DNA of 25,416 nucleotides from JADLEX01 sp964586775 (GTDB lineage Bacteria; Lernaellota; Lernaellaia; JACKCT01): positions 1 through 25,416 of the forward strand of contig CAZPJD010000130.1 in NCBI GenBank assembly GCA_964586775.1. Direction: 5' to 3'. The stretch's first letter is position 1, and every line of letters begins with the position of its first letter. The notes under the pieces were generated by a model. It worked only from the letters and a program-made list of their open reading frames with translations. It ran no database searches and had not been told where the DNA came from. This document shows, piece after piece, positions 22,348-25,416 of this stretch. The position numbers and the translations under genes were made by a program.

Positions 22348-23802
22348 ATGACGGGTCGAAAAGCGGGAGGCGGATTGATCGGGCCCGACATCAGAACCCG
22401 GCGCATCGTGCTGTGCGTGCCGCATTATGCGAAACGCATCAGCCGCGTCGCGCAATCGACGGTCGGGCCGCCGCTCGGCCTCGCCTACATCGCCGCGGTC
22501 GCCCGTGGGCGCGGGTTCGACGTGTCGATCCTCGACGCGAACGCGCTGGGGCTTTCGGACGAGGACGCCGCGCGGCGCATCGCCGAAGCGCACCCTGCGG
22601 TTGCGGGGTTCACCGCGGTCACGCCCACGGTGGATCAGTGCTCGCGCATCGCGGCGCGCGTGCGCGAACTCGCGCCCGAGACGACGCTCGTGCTCGGCGG
22701 TACGCACGCCACCGCCGCCGCCGAACCTACCGCGCGCAAATATCCGCACTGGGATCTCATCGTGCGCCGCGAGGCCGACACCCGCTTTGCCGACCTGCTC
22801 GAAGGGCTCGCCGCGGGCCGCGCGCCGGGCGATTTCGAAGGCGTGACGTTTCGCGACGAACGCGGCGGGATCGTCTCGACGCCCGACCCGGCGGCGATGG
22901 TGGATCTGGGCGCGCTGCCGTTTCCCGCGCGCGACCTGCTGCCGATGGACCGCTACACGGGACCCGACGGCGACCGCGTGACGACCATGATCGCCACGCG
23001 CGGCTGCCCGGCGAGCTGCTCGTACTGCTACGTGCCCAATGCGTTTTCCAAAAAGATGCGCATCCGCGACGCCGCGAGCGTGGCGGACGAGATCGAGCTG
23101 TGCCGCCGCGACTTCGCCACGCGAAACGTGAACTTCATCGACGACACCTTCACCACCGACAAGGCGTGGGTACACGGGCTGTGCGACACGTTCATCCGCC
23201 GCGGCCTGCCAGGGCAGGTGCGCTGGCTGTGCCTGACGCGCGTGGACATGGTGGACGAGGAGCTTTTGCGCGCGATGAAAGCGGCGGGGTGTTTCAAGAT
23301 CGAGTTCGGCATCGAGTCGGGCGACGACGAGGTGCTGGAAGCGGTGGACAAGAAGATGCGGGCGCGGCAGATCGTCGAGGGCTTTCGCCTCGCCCGGCGC
23401 GTCGGACTCGAAACGCTCGGCTTCGTCATTCTCTTTCCGCCGCAGGAGACCGCCGAGTCGCTGCGTCGAACGCATCGTTTCATCTTCGAGGCCGATCCCG
23501 ACACGATCCAGGTGTCGTTCTGCACGCCGTACCCGGGCACGACCCTGGAGCGCCGGATGCGCGAGGCGGGAATCCGGGTCGACGACGACTGGAGCCGCTA
23601 CGTCTTCCTCACGACGCCGACGATCGACCACCCGCGCTTCACGCGCGACGAGATGGCGACGTGGCAGAAGCGCATCCTGCGTTCGTTCTATTTTCGGCCG
23701 AAGACCGTCTGGCGCTTTCTCGCCTCGACGTGGCGCAAGGGCGGCTGGGGCGCCTTCGCGCGCAGCGCCGCCGCCGGAGCCCGCGCGCTCTTGACAAGCT
23801 GA
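22348..23802 (+). CDS. B12-binding-domain radical SAM enzyme
   Basis: A 484-residue enzyme of the cobalamin-binding radical SAM class, which performs methylations, rearrangements or ring chemistry on unactivated carbons. The N-terminal Rossmann-like B12 domain (about 18-155) has STVGPPLGLAYIAAVARGRG, FDVSILDANALGLSDEDA and LVLGGTHATAAAE. It lacks the strict DxHxxG base-off motif as far as I can see, so cobalamin may be bound differently or lost. The radical SAM domain has the 4Fe-4S triad Cys220, Cys224, Cys227 in RGCPASCSYCYV, then FIDDTFTTDK, EFGIESGDDEVLEAVDKKM and SFCTPYPGTTLERRM. ATG 22348 lacks a clear ribosome site. It leads a plus-strand set with a toroid protein and a glycosyltransferase, and faces the carbamoyltransferase operon. 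The substrate is unknown. Confidence 0.9.
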   Translation: MTGRKAGGGLIGPDIRTRRIVLCVPHYAKRISRVAQSTVGPPLGLAYIAAVARGRGFDVSILDANALGLSDEDAARRIAEAHPAVAGFTAVTPTVDQCSRIAARVRELAPETTLVLGGTHATAAAEPTARKYPHWDLIVRREADTRFADLLEGLAAGRAPGDFEGVTFRDERGGIVSTPDPAAMVDLGALPFPARDLLPMDRYTGPDGDRVTTMIATRGCPASCSYCYVPNAFSKKMRIRDAASVADEIELCRRDFATRNVNFIDDTFTTDKAWVHGLCDTFIRRGLPGQVRWLCLTRVDMVDEELLRAMKAAGCFKIEFGIESGDDEVLEAVDKKMRARQIVEGFRLARRVGLETLGFVILFPPQETAESLRRTHRFIFEADPDTIQVSFCTPYPGTTLERRMREAGIRVDDDWSRYVFLTTPTIDHPRFTRDEMATWQKRILRSFYFRPKTVWRFLASTWRKGGWGAFARSAAAGARALLTS

Positions 23803-23852
23803 GAAGCGCCGCCGAATCATGCCCCGCTCGCGATGATCCCAAACCGATCCGC

Positions 23853-24869
23853 ATGACGGGGCCCATGAACTCTTCCGCCGACGTATCCGCGCACATCGAT
23901 TGGCTCGTGCGCGGCCCCATCCGCCGGGCCGACGGCCTGCTGGCCGCGTGGGTCGAAGACGGGCGGCCGGTGTATTCCTACGAAGAAGCGTCGGCGTTTT
24001 TCGTGTCGCTTTGCGCGTGGTGGTATCGACGCACCGGCGACGCGTCGCTGGGCGACGAGGCGCGGCGCACGCTGTGGACCCTCGCGTCGGCGGCGAACAA
24101 CCACGGTGGCCTCGGCCGCGATGGACACGTGTATCTGTTCGACACGCTCGTCGGGCTGCGCGCGGCGCGCGACTTCGCGGCGGCTTTTGGCGAGGACGGG
24201 CTGTCGGCGGCGTTCGCGCGCAAATGCCGCGAGACGGCGATCGCCCTCGCGCGCGAGCGGCGCGCGCTGCGCGGCGGGGCCGGATCGCGTCCCGAACGCT
24301 GGTCGGCGACGATGAATGTCCACCACCTCAAGGTGCTGCCCTTGCTACTCGATGCCGACGACGAGGCGCAGATCTCGGGGCTCTTCGACGTCATCGCGCA
24401 CCGGTTTTCGGATCGCCCCAGCGGGTGGTTCTGCGTGGATGCCGAACACACGCGCATCTACACGCATGCCCACGCCTACGCGGTCGAGGGCATCATCGCC
24501 ATCGCGTCACGCACGGGCACCTGGCGCGACTCGCTGCCCTTTCCCGCGGTCGAGGCGCTCGCCCGCGTGCAGCGGCGCGACGGCGCTCTGCCCCGCCACG
24601 TGCGTCGCACGGACGACGACGAAGGCTCGCGCGAGGCCGCCGCGCTCGACGCCACCGCCCAGGCCGCGCGTATCTGGCAGTGCGTGGACGAGACGCACTA
24701 CGCCGAGCAGATCGCGTCGGCGCTCGCGTACCTGCGTCGGCGCGCGAATCCGAACGGCGGATTCCCCTACGCCGACGACGTGCCGCACCTGAACTCGTGG
24801 ACCACCATCTTCGCCGTTCAGGCCCTCGCCTGGGGCGAGGGGCCGGGCGAAAGCGAGTTCCTGATCTGA
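23853..24869 (+). CDS. Predicted alpha/alpha-toroid protein, function unknown
   Basis: A 338-residue, almost wholly helical protein without signal peptide or TM segment. Repeated helical pairs carry aromatic and His motifs: FFVSLCAWWYRRTGDASLGD, NNHGGLGRDGHVYLFDTLVG, NVHHLKVLPLL, YTHAHAYAVEGIIAIASRTG and the C-terminal NPNGGFPYADDVPHLNSWTT preceding IFAVQAL. The NGGF...HLNSWTT-FAVQAL end resembles the repeat of terpenoid cyclase/prenyltransferase and six-hairpin folds, so cyclase-like, glycan-binding or epimerase-like roles are all possible; I cannot choose. The ATG 23853 start follows the radical SAM stop by 50 bp; ATG 23865 is an alternative. The upstream open frame to 22335 is only a shadow. 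Its stop overlaps the next start by one base (TGATG), so it is coupled to the glycosyltransferase. Confidence 0.65.
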   Translation: MTGPMNSSADVSAHIDWLVRGPIRRADGLLAAWVEDGRPVYSYEEASAFFVSLCAWWYRRTGDASLGDEARRTLWTLASAANNHGGLGRDGHVYLFDTLVGLRAARDFAAAFGEDGLSAAFARKCRETAIALARERRALRGGAGSRPERWSATMNVHHLKVLPLLLDADDEAQISGLFDVIAHRFSDRPSGWFCVDAEHTRIYTHAHAYAVEGIIAIASRTGTWRDSLPFPAVEALARVQRRDGALPRHVRRTDDDEGSREAAALDATAQAARIWQCVDETHYAEQIASALAYLRRRANPNGGFPYADDVPHLNSWTTIFAVQALAWGEGPGESEFLI

Positions 24870-25416
24870 TGCGCTACACGATCCTCATTCCCTGCCACAA
24901 CGAGGCGGGCTCGCTGCGAGCGGTCCTCGAGCGCGTGCGCGCCGACTTCCCGGACGAAGAATGTCTCGTCGTGGACGACGGCTCGACCGACGGCACCGGC
25001 GACGTCGCCGCGTCGGTTCCCGGCGTGCGGGTGCATCGGCTCGAACCCAATCGGGGCAAGGGCGTCGCGCTGCGCACGGGGTTTTCGCTCGCGGGCGGCG
25101 ACGCGATTTTGATGATCGACGGCGACGGACAGGACGACCCGGGCGAGGTGCGCCTGCTCGCCGCCGCGATCGAGCAAGGCGCGGATTTCGCGAACGGCTC
25201 GAAGTTCATCGGCACGCTGGAGCCGGGCGCGATCTCGACGCCCAACTACTTCGGCAACCGCTTCATGAGCGGACTCATCAATCTGCTCTTTCGCGCCCGC
25301 GTTTCCGATTCGCAGTCGGGCTTTCGCGCCGTGCGCACCGATCTGGTCCGCGCGATGAACCTGCGCTCGGTGCAGTACGAGATCGAGACCGAGATGCTGT
25401 GTCAGGCGATCAAACG
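24869..25416 (+). CDS. Family 2 glycosyltransferase, N-terminal part (cut by window edge)
   Basis: The 182 complete codons show a GT-A fold: MRYTILIPCHNEAGSLRAVL, the nucleotide-binding VVDDGSTDGTGD (35-46), NRGKGVALRTGF and the DxD-type metal motif MIDGDGQDDPGE (82-93), followed by FANGSKF and the acceptor region SDSQSGFRAVRTDL. The wording is closest to dolichyl/polyprenyl-phosphate sugar synthases (DPM1/ArnC-like), which make lipid-linked sugar donors for GT-C enzymes such as the one at 18838-20358. Start ATG 24869 overlaps the previous stop. Whether C-terminal TM segments follow cannot be seen. Confidence 0.9.
   Translation, partial: MRYTILIPCHNEAGSLRAVLERVRADFPDEECLVVDDGSTDGTGDVAASVPGVRVHRLEPNRGKGVALRTGFSLAGGDAILMIDGDGQDDPGEVRLLAAAIEQGADFANGSKFIGTLEPGAISTPNYFGNRFMSGLINLLFRARVSDSQSGFRAVRTDLVRAMNLRSVQYEIETEMLCQAIK

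Noticed and set aside
22335..24869. 844-codon plus-strand frame as a radical SAM/toroid fusion
   Set aside because: The first 506 codons are out of frame with the radical SAM motifs; only the part from 23853 is coding.

Overview
The window looks like chromosomal DNA from a GC-rich, Gram-negative bacterium of the deltaproteobacterial/Myxococcota grade. This is inferred, not proven. The grounds are strongly G/C-biased third codon positions, an outer-membrane-type barrel protein, two lipoproteins with lipoboxes, a TolA/Pal-type TPR lipoprotein, clear Shine-Dalgarno sites, and a C-terminal cysteine module common in sensor proteins of that group. No rRNA, tRNA, CRISPR array or intact insertion sequence was seen.

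Layout, left to right. (1) 1-5008, housekeeping and cell envelope: the 5' part of gyrB (minus), a LysM protein and a coiled-coil/TPR lipoprotein forming a minus-strand operon with a good sigma70-type promoter and a terminator, and a divergent porin-like gene that probably starts at TTG. (2) 5009-6830, a scarred locus: a decayed ParE-toxin copy, a decayed TetR-family regulator, an intact Phd/ParE toxin-antitoxin pair with its own promoter, a short chimeric ORF ending in a second TetR tail, and two kinds of short direct repeat. One repeat type (56 nt, carrying a ribosome site and start codon) recurs at 9850 ahead of an unrelated gene. (3) 6831-9782: a four-EF-hand protein divergent from an RstA/RstB-like two-component system. 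The intergenic region holds mirrored -10-like boxes around a palindrome. (4) 9902-12935: a CapA/PGA_cap-family lipoprotein and a convergent, lower-GC polytopic membrane protein, with stop codons separated by one base. (5) 13061-15503: an XhoI/PaeR7I-type (CTCGAG) restriction-modification pair with the nuclease gene upstream of the methylase. (6) 15559-18818: a six-TM protein carrying the CxxC...HGICPxC tail but no kinase domain, divergent from a secreted S46 dipeptidyl-peptidase. (7) 18838-25416: two divergent gene sets. The minus set is a small membrane protein, a NodU/CmcH-family carbamoyltransferase and a GT39/PMT-like membrane protein, joined by 4-nt overlaps. The plus set is a B12-binding radical SAM enzyme, a predicted alpha/alpha-toroid protein and a family 2 glycosyltransferase.

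How they may work together (inference): region 7 looks like a glycan or glycosylated-metabolite pathway that combines carbamoylation, radical chemistry and lipid-linked sugar transfer. It is the best candidate for an undescribed biosynthetic system here. Region 2 is the most unusual at DNA level. Region 3 could be a calcium-linked regulatory module.
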